Part shown: positions 9,133 to 17,819 of the stretch, in pieces
Layout: the number at the start of each line of letters is the position of its first letter
Numbering within the stretch: position 1 is the first letter of the stretch
From: Acetatifactor sp.
GTDB taxonomy: Bacteria; Bacillota; Clostridia; Lachnospirales; Lachnospiraceae
Direction of reading: 5' to 3'
Length of the DNA stretch: 64,000 bases
NCBI GenBank assembly: GCA_024693365.1
Contig: JAILLF010000037.1
Coordinates: 178,210 to 242,209, forward strand
Notes under the pieces: model-generated
What the model was told of the DNA's origin: nothing
The model's input: the letters and a program-made list of their open reading frames with translations, nothing else
Database searches by the model: none
Translations under genes and position numbers: made by a program

Positions 9133-10857
9133 ATGATAGTATGTCCTAAATGTGGAAAAGAGCTTCCGGACGGAACAAAGTTCTGTAGCAAGTGTGGAGC
9201 GAACCTAGCCGAGTTGGCAAATCAGGCAGCGCCTCAAGATGCAGTGCCTCAGCAGGCAGCGCCCCAGGCAGCACCTCAGCAGGCAGCACCCCAGGCGGTA
9301 GCACCCCAGGCGGCACCTCAGCAGGCAGTGCCCCAGGAAGCGCCTCAGGGCGATGCGGCTCAGGAGGGCATGAATGAGAACAAAAAGAAGATCGTAAAGT
9401 ATGCAGCCATTGGCGTGGCGGCGCTTGTTTTCCTGTTCCTTGTCATCAGCTTGTTTTCAGGGAAAAAGAGCGGAAAGCATTATGCAATCTATCTGAAGGA
9501 TAAGGAGCTTACTTATTCTACCTTGAAGGCAAAGGGTTCCTGGCAGATTTCGGAAAAGCTTGCCAAGGACAGTGACATCAGTACTTCTTCCCTGATGGGT
9601 GAGAGCGATATTTATGAGTGCGTTCTGTCCAAGGACGGCAAGACCATTTTCTTCCCGGACAAGAAGGAAAGATCTGACAGCGGCACCAATCTGTTCTACA
9701 GAAAGGTAAAGAGCAAGAAGGATCCCGTAAAGGTTGATTCTTCCATCGCCGTTTATTACGTAAACGAAGCATGCAATCTGGTAACCTACCAGAAGACGTC
9801 CTCCGATCTTTACCAGTATAAGGTAAAGAAGGAAGAGAAGGAAAAGATCGCTTCCGAAGTATCTGATTTCAGAGTGTCTGATGATGGTAAGAAGGTTGTA
9901 TACCGTAAGGATACCGGTGAAGTATACGTTTGGAATGGTAAGGAGAGTGAAAAGATCGACAGCGATTCGTCCCGCGTGAATTCCGTAAACGGCAACGTTG
10001 TTTACTATACGAAGGATAACTCCCTCTACAAGAAGAATGGTTCCAAGGAGAAGGAAAAGATTCTTTCCGACGTAAATCGCATTCTGTATATCTATGACAG
10101 CGGTGAAATTTATTACGTAAAGGCCGATGACAAAGAGAAGAATCTTTACTACTACAACGGTAAGGAATCTGAGAAGATCGCTGAGAATTATGCAAGCGTG
10201 ACCGGCATCTGCTACAAGACTCCCGTTGTTGCCTTTAAGGCAAAGGAATCGGAGAGCAGCAGTAAGTCTACCGCATACGTTGCAGTAAAGAAGAACGTAT
10301 CGGAGTTCGAAATTGAAGATGCATCCAACGTTCAGTTCGCTGAAAATGGCAAGACCATCTTCTTTATGGCTGAATTGTCCAAGGACGGAGACGAGGGCGA
10401 GCTTTACAGCGCATCCGTTTCGTCCAAGGGCCTTGGAAAGGCTACCAAGATTGACGAGGAAGTATTTACGGGCTTCTATGGCATTACGAACAAGAATAAG
10501 GCTTATTATTTCAAAGAGTGCAATAAAAAGGGTACCGGCGATTTCTACTATGACAAGAAGCAGATCGATACTGACGTTTACGCATATGGCATACAGTACT
10601 GTGAGGATGCAAAGAAGTTTGTCTTCCTGACCGATTACAACACCAATAATGGTTCCGGAACTTTGAAAATCAGCAGCGGCGGCAAGGCCAAGAAGATTGC
10701 GGATGACGTATTCATGCCCGTGGCTCTTCCGAATGGATACGTTCTTTATCTGTCTGATTACAGCACCAAATCCTATAAGGGTGACCTCTACTTCAGCAAG
10801 GGTGGAAAGCCCACGAAGCTTGATGAGGACGTAAACGTAATACTGAGCTTTGAATAA
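9133..10857 (+). CDS. Zinc-ribbon, single-TM protein with extracytoplasmic WD40-like repeats
   Basis: 574 residues in three parts. An N-terminal zinc ribbon carries CPKCG and CSKCG (residues 3-22). An Ala/Pro/Gln-rich linker is made of repeated Q-A-A-P-Q units (about 30-80). One membrane helix (about 95-115) precedes a long domain rich in Lys, Ser and Tyr with a repeating pattern of short beta strands, resembling the beta-propeller-like DUF5050 class. The zinc ribbon should be cytoplasmic and the propeller outside. It lies 35 bases upstream of a second zinc-ribbon membrane protein, so the two are probably co-transcribed. Function is unknown. A sensor or scaffold at the membrane is inference. 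The repeat linker is also repetitive at DNA level and may vary in length between strains. Confidence 0.85.
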   Translation: MIVCPKCGKELPDGTKFCSKCGANLAELANQAAPQDAVPQQAAPQAAPQQAAPQAVAPQAAPQQAVPQEAPQGDAAQEGMNENKKKIVKYAAIGVAALVFLFLVISLFSGKKSGKHYAIYLKDKELTYSTLKAKGSWQISEKLAKDSDISTSSLMGESDIYECVLSKDGKTIFFPDKKERSDSGTNLFYRKVKSKKDPVKVDSSIAVYYVNEACNLVTYQKTSSDLYQYKVKKEEKEKIASEVSDFRVSDDGKKVVYRKDTGEVYVWNGKESEKIDSDSSRVNSVNGNVVYYTKDNSLYKKNGSKEKEKILSDVNRILYIYDSGEIYYVKADDKEKNLYYYNGKESEKIAENYASVTGICYKTPVVAFKAKESESSSKSTAYVAVKKNVSEFEIEDASNVQFAENGKTIFFMAELSKDGDEGELYSASVSSKGLGKATKIDEEVFTGFYGITNKNKAYYFKECNKKGTGDFYYDKKQIDTDVYAYGIQYCEDAKKFVFLTDYNTNNGSGTLKISSGGKAKKIADDVFMPVALPNGYVLYLSDYSTKSYKGDLYFSKGGKPTKLDEDVNVILSFE

Positions 10858-10892
10858 TTTGGTGACGTACGACAGAGGAGGGAGAGAAAAGC

Positions 10893-12383
10893 ATGTTTTG
10901 TACAAACTGTGGAACGCGTTTGGACGATGACGCGTTGTTCTGTCCTAATTGTGGCACGAGGCTAAAATCCGTCGAGGAGAAGCCTGAAGAGAAGCCTGAG
11001 GAAGCAAAGGCGGAGGAGAAGGCAGAAGAAAAGCCTGCGGAAGTAAAGGCAGAGGAGAAGGCGGAAGAAAAGCCCGCGGAAGCAAAGGCGGAGGAGAAGG
11101 CGGGAGAAAAGCCTGCGGAAGTAAAAGCGGAAGAAAAGTCCGCGGAGAAGCCTGAAGAAAAGAAGCCTGAGGAAGCAAAGGCGGAGGAGAAGGCAGAAGA
11201 GAAGGCGGAAGAAAAGACCTCCGAGAAGCCTGAGGAAAAGAAGCCTGAGGAAGTAAAGGCAGAGGAGAAGGCGGAAGAAAAGCCCGCCGAGAAGCTTGAG
11301 GAAAAGAAGCCTGACGAAGTAAAGGCAGAAGAGAAGACGGAAGAAAAACCTGCGGAGAAGCCGGCACCCGTACCTCCCGTAATGCCTGCAGCTCCCGTGG
11401 CACCGGCGCCTCCCGAGATCCCTACGGATGAGAAGGCAGATAAAAAGGCAAAGAAGGCAGGACTTCATCCCAAGCCTTCCGGAGGCAAGAAATTCCTTTC
11501 CGTTCTGCTTTGCATTATCATTTTTGCGGCAACGGTGACGGCTGGTCTGGTCTTGGCACTGCGGATAAGCTATTCGGGAGGAAATCTGAGAAAGACCTTG
11601 GAAAATTTAGACGTAGCCTCCATCACCATGCCTGATCTGAAATCAAAGGAAGCAGTGTCCTTAACGGACTTCCTTGAAAGCGCCAGCGGATTTAATTTTG
11701 AAAAGACGGCAGGCATCAAAAAAGCCGATCTCGAGAAGTTCCTGGCAAAGCCGTACGTGGTGGAGCTGTTTACGGATACGGTTGTGGGATACGCCAATTA
11801 TTTTATGGACGGAAAGACACCGGATGCATTTACGAAGAAGGATGCGCTTAAGTTCATTGAAAAGCACAATGATGATCTCTATTCCATTACGGGATTCTCT
11901 TTCGTGTATCAGGATCCTTCCACCGGAAAGAGCATGGTGTATGACGTGGACGTGAATAATGCCTTTAAGGATTTGGGCACGGATGAAGTGACGCCCGAAT
12001 TTTTGGAGAAGCAGCTCGGCTTTTCCTTTGCACCGTTCAAGTTCGCGCTTTCCTTGATCGGCGTGATCGTATTTGTGGCAGTGGCAGTATTGTTTAGCAT
12101 TTTGGTTCTGCTTCTTCACAAGAAGACCAAACACAGCGGATATTCGTTTGTGGGAATGACGATCATCTTGTCCGGCATCGTAGTTACGGGTTTGGCAGGA
12201 GCAGGCAAGCTGATCCTTGGCAAATGGAACAGCACGTTCCTGAACGCACTGCTGTCACCGCTTACGACCAACGCGTTAATCATCGGAGGCTGCATTTTTG
12301 CACTTGGTTTCCTGATCTTTGTGATCGGCAGGGGAATCTGCACGGCAAAGGCGAAAAAGAGACTGAAGCAGGCTGAAGCATAA
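10893..12383 (+). CDS. Zinc-ribbon membrane protein with a long Lys/Glu/Pro repeat linker
   Basis: 496 residues. The N-terminal zinc ribbon is CTNCG / CPNCG (residues 3-22). About 130 residues of charged repeats follow, built from units such as AEEKAEEKPAEVK. Next come one membrane helix (about 205-225), an extracytoplasmic segment of about 160 residues without a known motif, and three further membrane helices (about 380-490). The ribosome site GGAGGGAGAG precedes ATG 10893. It shares the zinc ribbon and linker design with the gene just upstream, suggesting partners of one unknown membrane complex. The linker could form an extended single helix or act as a cytoplasmic tether. A terminator follows the gene. 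Confidence 0.85.
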   Translation: MFCTNCGTRLDDDALFCPNCGTRLKSVEEKPEEKPEEAKAEEKAEEKPAEVKAEEKAEEKPAEAKAEEKAGEKPAEVKAEEKSAEKPEEKKPEEAKAEEKAEEKAEEKTSEKPEEKKPEEVKAEEKAEEKPAEKLEEKKPDEVKAEEKTEEKPAEKPAPVPPVMPAAPVAPAPPEIPTDEKADKKAKKAGLHPKPSGGKKFLSVLLCIIIFAATVTAGLVLALRISYSGGNLRKTLENLDVASITMPDLKSKEAVSLTDFLESASGFNFEKTAGIKKADLEKFLAKPYVVELFTDTVVGYANYFMDGKTPDAFTKKDALKFIEKHNDDLYSITGFSFVYQDPSTGKSMVYDVDVNNAFKDLGTDEVTPEFLEKQLGFSFAPFKFALSLIGVIVFVAVAVLFSILVLLLHKKTKHSGYSFVGMTIILSGIVVTGLAGAGKLILGKWNSTFLNALLSPLTTNALIIGGCIFALGFLIFVIGRGICTAKAKKRLKQAEA

Positions 12384-12423
12384 GCGGATTGGCTTGCAGG
12401 AGAGACTGAATTATGAATCACAA

Positions 12424-12469
12424 AGGTCCCATGAAACTTCCAATAAGGGAGTTTTATGGGACTTTTTTT
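12424..12469 (+). terminator. Terminator after the zinc-ribbon gene pair
   Basis: A 13-bp imperfect stem (GTCCCATGAAACT / AGTTTTATGGGAC) is followed by seven T. Confidence 0.9.
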
Positions 12470-12539
12470 GCGCTAAGATAATCTCAAACAAAGCAAAGGA
12501 AATAAAGTTGGCAATAGAAGTGCAAAGGAGGATTAGCGC

Positions 12540-12923
12540 ATGGAAAAGAGAAAGGCATCCGTAATGGGAAGAGTGTTGCTGGTGGTGTTGGGAGTGGCGT
12601 TCCTGATCCTTTGTTTGGGAGTGACGGCCTCTGCCAGAGGCAGGAAGCTGGCACGGGAGGAAAGACAAAAGCAATATCTGGAAAGTAAGGAGACGGTAGT
12701 CCGTGAAATTCGGGAATACTTGGGAAAGAAGGGATATCCGAGCAGCGGTGTGACGCTGACCAAGAGGGAGTTTGGGGAGGATGAGGAAGAATACAGACTT
12801 ACGGTACACCATGGGAGAATGGAGCATTTGAGCCAAGAGGAGCGCGACGCGCTGACCGAGGAATTGTCGGGCTTTGCCAGCGGTTTCGGGCAGGATGCGG
12901 TTATGCTGGTGACAATCAGATAA
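12540..12923 (+). CDS. Small single-pass membrane protein of unknown function
   Basis: 127 residues: a short basic N-terminus, one hydrophobic helix (about residues 9-29), then a charged, helix-rich soluble part. A good ribosome site, AAAGGAGG, lies before ATG 12540. No family is recognised. The soluble part has a helix followed by alternating beta-like stretches (SSGVTLTKREF, EYRLTVHHG) and could be a small alpha/beta domain outside the membrane. It stands alone between a terminator and the next promoter. Confidence 0.7.
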   Translation: MEKRKASVMGRVLLVVLGVAFLILCLGVTASARGRKLAREERQKQYLESKETVVREIREYLGKKGYPSSGVTLTKREFGEDEEEYRLTVHHGRMEHLSQEERDALTEELSGFASGFGQDAVMLVTIR

Positions 12924-12947
12924 AACGAGGATTTGTGAAAGAACTAC

Positions 12948-12976
12948 GTGACATTTGCCGCCAAATGGGGTATACT
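12948..12976 (+). promoter_or_regulatory. Strong sigma-A promoter upstream of the DUF1653 gene
   Basis: -35 GTGACA (5/6), exactly 17-bp spacer, -10 TATACT (5/6). It ends about 45 bases before the start codon at 13021. Confidence 0.75.
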
Positions 12977-13020
12977 ATCTGCAAGGGCGTTTTGCCGCGC
13001 CGCTTAAGGAGGAAAAGGCA

Positions 13021-13659
13021 ATGTCATATATTCCAAGACCCCAAGAGATTTATAAACATTTCAAAGGAAACCTATATCAGATCATTACGGTGGCAGAACA
13101 TTCCGAAACCGGGGAAAAGCTGGTAATCTACCAGGCCCTGTACGGAGACTTCAAGATTTATGCCAGAGAACTTGGCATGTTCACCAGTAAGGTGGACAGG
13201 AGCAAGTATCCTAACGCAACACAGGAATATCGTTTCGAACTGCAAAGTGCGCAGGCAGGTCAGTCAGCTACGCAAAACGTGCAGTTGGGCCAGGCAGCTA
13301 CGCAAAACGTGCAGGCCAGTCAGTGGAACGCGCAAAGCGCACGGGCAAGCTGGCAACCTCAGCAGGGCGCGCAGGTTGTACGGGCGAGTCAGCCGGTTAC
13401 GGAGTCCGTCATGAATCAAGTGACGGAGACGGAAGCAAACCTGGATCCCTTGATTCTGGAATTTCTGGATGCGGATGACTATGAGGCTAAGCTCAACGTC
13501 CTGGCCGCGCTGCATCATCGCATCACGGACGACATGATCACGATCATGGCCGTGGCGAGTGACGTGGAGGTGGAGGAAGGCAATCTGGAAGACCGTTACG
13601 CCCAGCTTAAGAATTGTCTGCTGACCTTGGAAAAATATGAGAGCAGCCGCATGAGATGA
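13021..13659 (+). CDS. DUF1653 domain protein with a Gln/Ala-rich repeat region
   Basis: 212 residues. Residues 1-70 match the DUF1653 pattern: a start like PRPQEIYKHFKGNLYQI, then LVIYQALYGDFKIYARELGMF. A Gln/Ala/Ser-rich region (about 80-135) contains repeats of the type Q-A-A-T-Q-N-V-Q. The C-terminal 75 residues are acidic and helical, ending in a coiled-coil-like segment. ATG 13021 was chosen for its GGAGGAAAAG ribosome site and the family's N-terminus. DUF1653 proteins have no settled biochemical role. The gene opens a run that continues into the nucleotidase, mutY and a glycosyltransferase, all on the same strand. Confidence 0.87.
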   Translation: MSYIPRPQEIYKHFKGNLYQIITVAEHSETGEKLVIYQALYGDFKIYARELGMFTSKVDRSKYPNATQEYRFELQSAQAGQSATQNVQLGQAATQNVQASQWNAQSARASWQPQQGAQVVRASQPVTESVMNQVTETEANLDPLILEFLDADDYEAKLNVLAALHHRITDDMITIMAVASDVEVEEGNLEDRYAQLKNCLLTLEKYESSRMR

Positions 13660-13701
13660 CATAGGGTTCCGGAAGGCGAAAGCCGGAAAGGAGCTGGAAG
13701 C

Positions 13702-14664
13702 ATGGCAAAGTCATTGACGGATAAGATGGTGATCGGAGTATCCTCCAGGGCGCTGTTTGACCTTAGCGCGGAGAACCACATTTTCGAGACGGAAGGAACG
13801 GAGAGCTATTGCCGGTATCAGGTTGAACATGAAAATGACGTGCTAAAGCCGGGTCCGGGGTTTGAACTGATCCGCTCATTGCTCACGCTGAATCAGGTAA
13901 AGCCCGGCAGGGAGCTTGTGGAAGTGATCGTTATGTCGAGAAACAGTCCTGACACTTCCCTGCGCGTGTTTAATGCCATACGGCATTACGGGCTCCCCAT
14001 CACGAGGGCCGTTCTTGCCAGCGGAGCTTCCCTTGCACCCTATCTTAATGCATTTCATACGGATCTGTTTCTGTCCGCTTGTGAGGATGACGTGCAGTCG
14101 GCCGTGGACAGCGGGATTGCGGGCGGCATCATCTGTACGGAGCACGTGATGAAGGTGAAGGCCTTTCCCGACGCTCAAAGAGAACCGGCAAGGATCCGCA
14201 TCGCATTTGACGGAGATGCCGTTCTTTTTACGGATGAGTCGGAGCAGATCTTTCAGGAAAAAGGCTTAAAGGCCTTTGAAGAAAATGAGAGTAACATGGC
14301 GAAAACACCGCTTCAGGAGGGGCCGTTTGCGAATTTCCTGAGAAAGCTGTCAGACCTGCAGCGGGAACTTGGCGTAGAGGATTGCCCGATCCGCACGGCG
14401 CTTGTTACTGCAAGGAGCGCGCCGGCGCATGAAAGAGTTATACGGACGTTGAGGGCGTGGAACGTACGGGTGGATGAGGCATTCTTTCTGGGAGGTCTGG
14501 AGAAAAAAGAGATTCTGAGGGCCTTCGGAGCCCAGATTTTCTTTGATGACCAATCCATTCACACCATGAGCGCGTCACAGGCAGTACCTGCCGCAAGGGT
14601 ACCTTATCGAAACAGAAAGAGACCACTTACGCCGAATGAAGAAACAAACGTCAAAACAGGATGA
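13702..14664 (+). CDS. 5'-nucleotidase (cytosolic NT5C1-like)
   Basis: 320 residues resembling the cytosolic 5'-nucleotidase I family (PF06189), which removes phosphate from nucleoside monophosphates in the cytoplasm. Supporting stretches are VIGVSSRALFDL at the N-terminus, VIVMSRNSPDTSLRVFNAI, the phosphate-binding RIAFDGDAVLFTDE (HAD-like aspartates) and FFDDQ near the C-terminus. The ribosome site AAAGGAGCTGG is upstream. Its last 29 bases overlap the mutY start, indicating translational coupling. A nucleotide-salvage enzyme coupled to a DNA-repair glycosylase suggests joint expression rather than one pathway. Confidence 0.87.
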   Translation: MAKSLTDKMVIGVSSRALFDLSAENHIFETEGTESYCRYQVEHENDVLKPGPGFELIRSLLTLNQVKPGRELVEVIVMSRNSPDTSLRVFNAIRHYGLPITRAVLASGASLAPYLNAFHTDLFLSACEDDVQSAVDSGIAGGIICTEHVMKVKAFPDAQREPARIRIAFDGDAVLFTDESEQIFQEKGLKAFEENESNMAKTPLQEGPFANFLRKLSDLQRELGVEDCPIRTALVTARSAPAHERVIRTLRAWNVRVDEAFFLGGLEKKEILRAFGAQIFFDDQSIHTMSASQAVPAARVPYRNRKRPLTPNEETNVKTG

Positions 14665-15790
14665 GATTTTAGAAAATCTTAAGGAAGAATTTAGCTTAGA
14701 AGCCTTAAAACGCATTCCCAAGCCGCTGCTGAAATGGTATGATGGTAACAGACGGATTTTGCCGTGGCGGGAAGAGCCAACGCCCTATCGCGTCTGGGTT
14801 TCGGAGATTATGCTCCAACAGACCAGGGTGGAGGCGGTGAAGCCATATTATGAAAGGTTTATGCGCATGCTGCCTACGGTCAAGGCACTTTCGGAAGCAC
14901 CGGAGGAAACCTTGCTAAAGCTTTGGGAAGGGCTTGGATATTATAATCGCGTCAGAAATCTGCAAAAGGCTGCCCGCGTGGTGATGGAACGTCACGGCGG
15001 GGAGATGCCTGCGGATTATGACGCGCTTTTGGCGCTCCCGGGAATAGGTAATTATACGGCTGGTGCCATAGCGTCCATTGCCTATGGCATTCCAAAGCCG
15101 GCGGTGGATGGAAACGTGCTCCGGGTTCTTGCAAGGGTGCGCGCGGACGGCCGGTGCATTTCTGAGGAGAAAGTTCGCAGGGCCGTGGAGGCAGAGCTGG
15201 AAAAGGCAATGCCCAAGGATCGTCCCGGTGACTTTAATCAGGCGATGATGGAGATCGGCGCCTGCGTATGTGTGCCAAACGGGCAGCCTCATTGTGAGCA
15301 ATGCCCGCTTGCCGCGATCTGTAAGGCGCGCGAGGAAGGAACCGTTCTTAGCTATCCGCGAAAAGAGGCCAAGAAGGCGCGAACGTCGGAAGAAAAGACG
15401 GTGCTGGTGATCAGGGATGAGGGGAGAGTGGCCCTCCGTAAGCGTCCGGCCAAGGGTTTGCTCGCGGGAATGTATGAGTTCCCCTGCCTCCCCGGAAAGA
15501 TTTCTGAACGAGAAGTGATAAAATACCTGTCGGAAAATGGCATGAAGGTACTGCGGATCCTTCCCATGGGTGAGACGAAACATGTTTTTACGCATAAGGA
15601 GTGGCACATGCAGGGCTTTCAGGTCAGAGTGGATGAATTGGAGAAAAACGCGTCTGGCGGTGCGGGTGACTGGATCTACGTTGAACCTTGGGAGACAAGG
15701 GAGAATTATCCGATCCCTTCCGCATATGAGTTTTACGCGAAGGCCCTGGCCATGATCCGCGGGAAAAATAGATTTTTGGAGGACAAATGA
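14636..15790 (+). CDS. mutY: A/G-specific adenine DNA glycosylase
   Basis: 384 residues. MutY removes adenine mispaired with 8-oxoguanine. The helix-hairpin-helix (LPGIGNYTAGAIASIAYG), catalytic Asp158 in PAVDGNV and a [4Fe-4S] cluster motif (Cys212, 220, 223, 229) are visible. The first spacing is C-X7-C, one residue longer than the C-X6-C of E. coli. SEIMLQQTRVE holds the catalytic Glu. The C-terminal 130 residues are the NUDIX-like 8-oxoG recognition domain. The start overlaps the nucleotidase gene by 29 bases and lacks a strong ribosome site of its own, so it probably depends on upstream translation. A glycosyltransferase gene starts one base after its stop. Confidence 0.96.
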   Translation: MKKQTSKQDEILENLKEEFSLEALKRIPKPLLKWYDGNRRILPWREEPTPYRVWVSEIMLQQTRVEAVKPYYERFMRMLPTVKALSEAPEETLLKLWEGLGYYNRVRNLQKAARVVMERHGGEMPADYDALLALPGIGNYTAGAIASIAYGIPKPAVDGNVLRVLARVRADGRCISEEKVRRAVEAELEKAMPKDRPGDFNQAMMEIGACVCVPNGQPHCEQCPLAAICKAREEGTVLSYPRKEAKKARTSEEKTVLVIRDEGRVALRKRPAKGLLAGMYEFPCLPGKISEREVIKYLSENGMKVLRILPMGETKHVFTHKEWHMQGFQVRVDELEKNASGGAGDWIYVEPWETRENYPIPSAYEFYAKALAMIRGKNRFLEDK

Positions 15791-15791
15791 A

Positions 15792-16826
15792 ATGAAGCTT
15801 TTATCCATTGCCATCCCTTGTTATAATTCGGAAGGGTACATGGCAAAATGCATTGATTCGCTGCTTGTGGGAGGGGAGGACGTGGAGATCCTGATCGTGG
15901 ACGACGGTTCCGCGAAGGACCGGACGGCGCAGATCGCAGATGAATATGCTGCAAAATATCCTTCCGTCATCAAGGCAATCCACAAGGAAAACGGTGGCCA
16001 TGGTTCCGCAGTCAACTCGGGGATAGATCATGCGACGGGATTGTATTTTAAGGTGGTTGACAGTGACGACTGGGTGAAAAAGGATGCCTACCTGAAAATA
16101 TTGGAAAAGCTTCGCGAGTTTTCCGGGGAGCAGGACCCCTTGGACATGATGATCAGCAACTTTGTTTATGATAAAGAGGGCGCAACAAAAAAGAAGGTCA
16201 TGCAGTATCGCAAGATCCTTCCGGAAGATCAGGTGTTCACCTGGAGTGATTGTCATCATTTTTCAAAGGGACATTACATTCTGATGCATTCCGTGATCTT
16301 TAGGACGCAGCTCCTGAAGGATTGCGGCATCCGCCTGCCGGAGCATACGTTTTACGTAGATAATCTTTACGTTTTTGAGCCGCTTCCGTACGTAAAGAGA
16401 ATGTATTACCTGAACGTGAATTTTTACCGCTATTACATAGGACGCGCGGATCAGTCGGTGAATGAGTCCGTCATGATCTCGAGAGTGGATCAGCAGGTGC
16501 GCGTCAACAAGATCATGATCGATTACATGGCTGCCCACAGGCAGGAGATCATGCCCAATAAGAGGCTGTACCAGTACATGAGAAGCTATCTGGAGATCAT
16601 CATGGCGGTGTCTTCCATCATTTTGATCCGGTCGGAAACAGATGAGAATCTGGAAAAGAAGAAGGAATTGTGGAGATATTTCAAGGAGAAGGATAAGAAC
16701 GGAAGGCTTTATCACTATATCCGCAGCGGATTCCTTGGCATTTTGCTTCACCTTCCGGGAAAGCCTGGCAGGAAATTCTGCGTGGGATTCTATCATATTG
16801 TGCAGAAGATCTTTAAGTTTAACTAA
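15792..16826 (+). CDS. Family 2 glycosyltransferase
   Basis: 344 residues. The GT-A fold is shown by IAIPCYNSEGYMAKCIDSLL-type N-terminal sequence, LIVDDGS (nucleotide-sugar binding) and VDSDDW, the metal-binding DxD equivalent, near residue 95. The second half is helical and specific to a Firmicutes subgroup often annotated as cell-surface polysaccharide transferases. A GGAGG ribosome site lies 9 bases before ATG 15792, and the start is almost adjacent to the mutY stop. Donor and acceptor are unknown. The transcript probably ends at the palindrome that follows. Confidence 0.9.
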   Translation: MKLLSIAIPCYNSEGYMAKCIDSLLVGGEDVEILIVDDGSAKDRTAQIADEYAAKYPSVIKAIHKENGGHGSAVNSGIDHATGLYFKVVDSDDWVKKDAYLKILEKLREFSGEQDPLDMMISNFVYDKEGATKKKVMQYRKILPEDQVFTWSDCHHFSKGHYILMHSVIFRTQLLKDCGIRLPEHTFYVDNLYVFEPLPYVKRMYYLNVNFYRYYIGRADQSVNESVMISRVDQQVRVNKIMIDYMAAHRQEIMPNKRLYQYMRSYLEIIMAVSSIILIRSETDENLEKKKELWRYFKEKDKNGRLYHYIRSGFLGILLHLPGKPGRKFCVGFYHIVQKIFKFN

Positions 16827-16843
16827 GATAACGAGAAAACGAG

Positions 16844-16914
16844 AAAACGTGTCACGGGGACGTGTCTATTGACACATTTTATGTGTCAATAGACACGTCC
16901 CCGTGACACGTTTT
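16844..16914. repeat. Perfect 34-bp inverted repeat (REP-like), acting as bidirectional terminator
   Basis: Two perfectly complementary 34-base arms (16844-16877 and 16881-16914) with a 3-base loop. The core is GTGTCACGGGGACGTGTC followed by an A/T-containing part ending GACACAT. It sits between two convergent genes and ends in TTTT on both strands, so it can terminate both. The same core recurs at 29576-29719, 59477-59503 and 59905-60026, which marks it as one member of a dispersed family. Confidence 0.92.
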
Positions 16915-16938
16915 GTTGAAAGCTGAAAGCATATCGAC

Positions 16939-17634
16939 TTATTTGTGATATGCCAATAATTCTCTCTTGTAGATAAGTACGTACATTACGGCAGCCAGAC
17001 CAAGTGCGGTAAGCACGTCGAAAAAGGAATGCTGCTTGATGAACATGGTAGAAAGGATGATGGACAATGCCAACGTAAGGGAGGCGTTTTTCAACAGCTT
17101 GTGATTCTCAAATGCCTTGCTATTGGCGATGGCGAAATGTGCGCCTAAGGAATTGTACACGTGGATGCTCGGCCAAAGGTTTGTGGGCGTGTCCGATTGC
17201 CACAGGGCGGCGATCATTCTCGTGAACACGTTGTCCCGGGGCATGACCGAAGGCCGTAACTGGTGGCCGTTGGGCATGATCGTGGAAATCAGAAGGAACA
17301 GCGTCATGCCGGTAAAAAGGAAGGTCAGGCACCGATAATAATCCTTTTTCGTCTCATCCTTAAAAAACAAGGCCAATACCGTAACGGATACATAGGCAAA
17401 CCAGGCGAGATAAGGGATAATGAAGATCTCCAGGAAGGGGATGCGGTCATCAATTCCCATGTGGATCACGCGAAACTGCGTGGTCACGGTGTCCTCTAGG
17501 TGGCTCCACCAGGTCATGTAAAATATCATGTATGCCAAAAGGGGAAGCAAGTGCTTGAACTGTTGCCAAAATTTATGGCGGTTTGTCTTCTCGTGAATCA
17601 GTTGTACAATCTTTTCTCTCATTCTTATTTTCAC
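16939..17634 (-). CDS. PAP2 superfamily membrane phosphatase
   Basis: 231 residues with about six membrane helices. The PAP2 catalytic motifs appear in order: an R-P pair in HQLRPSVMPRD, then WPSIHV (PSxH, proton donor His), then STMFIKQHSFFDV (nucleophilic His with Asp four residues later). This arrangement resembles the inositol-phosphoceramide-synthase-like PAP2 branch. The enzyme likely dephosphorylates or transfers the head group of a lipid phosphate at the membrane. The gene is on the minus strand, convergent with the glycosyltransferase gene, and divergent from glyA. Confidence 0.85.
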   Translation of the reverse strand: MKIRMREKIVQLIHEKTNRHKFWQQFKHLLPLLAYMIFYMTWWSHLEDTVTTQFRVIHMGIDDRIPFLEIFIIPYLAWFAYVSVTVLALFFKDETKKDYYRCLTFLFTGMTLFLLISTIMPNGHQLRPSVMPRDNVFTRMIAALWQSDTPTNLWPSIHVYNSLGAHFAIANSKAFENHKLLKNASLTLALSIILSTMFIKQHSFFDVLTALGLAAVMYVLIYKRELLAYHK

Positions 17635-17711
17635 TCCAAATCTAGCGATAAGTATATCACTTGTTAATTTATTGTCAATATCTTTAAGAAAAAGTTAAGA
17701 TTTAAAAAAAC

Positions 17712-17741
17712 GTGGCATTCCTAGCGCGAACGTGATATACT
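17712..17741 (+). promoter_or_regulatory. Probable promoter of glyA
   Basis: -10 TATACT at 17736 with a weak -35 GTGGCA at 18-bp spacing. It is about 80 bases ahead of the glyA start and leaves room for the leader hairpin. Confidence 0.45.
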
Positions 17742-17751
17742 CAACTAGTGT

Positions 17752-17778
17752 CGGCCTATTGATGATTAGGCCGGTTTT
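17752..17778 (+). promoter_or_regulatory. Leader hairpin of glyA, possible attenuator
   Basis: A 7-bp stem CGGCCTA / TAGGCCG with an 8-base loop, followed by GTTTT. It lies between the promoter and the ribosome site. The T-run is short, so termination would be partial. I see no known riboswitch consensus. Confidence 0.4.
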
Positions 17779-17819
17779 GAACAGATGAAAGAATCGAATG
17801 GAAAGCAGGAGGAAAAAAC

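Noticed and set aside
9457..10905. 482-residue open frame on the minus strand
   Set aside because: It is antisense to the zinc-ribbon/WD40-like protein, whose plus-strand frame has a ribosome site, zinc ribbon and membrane helix. The minus frame is open only because of plus-strand codon bias.
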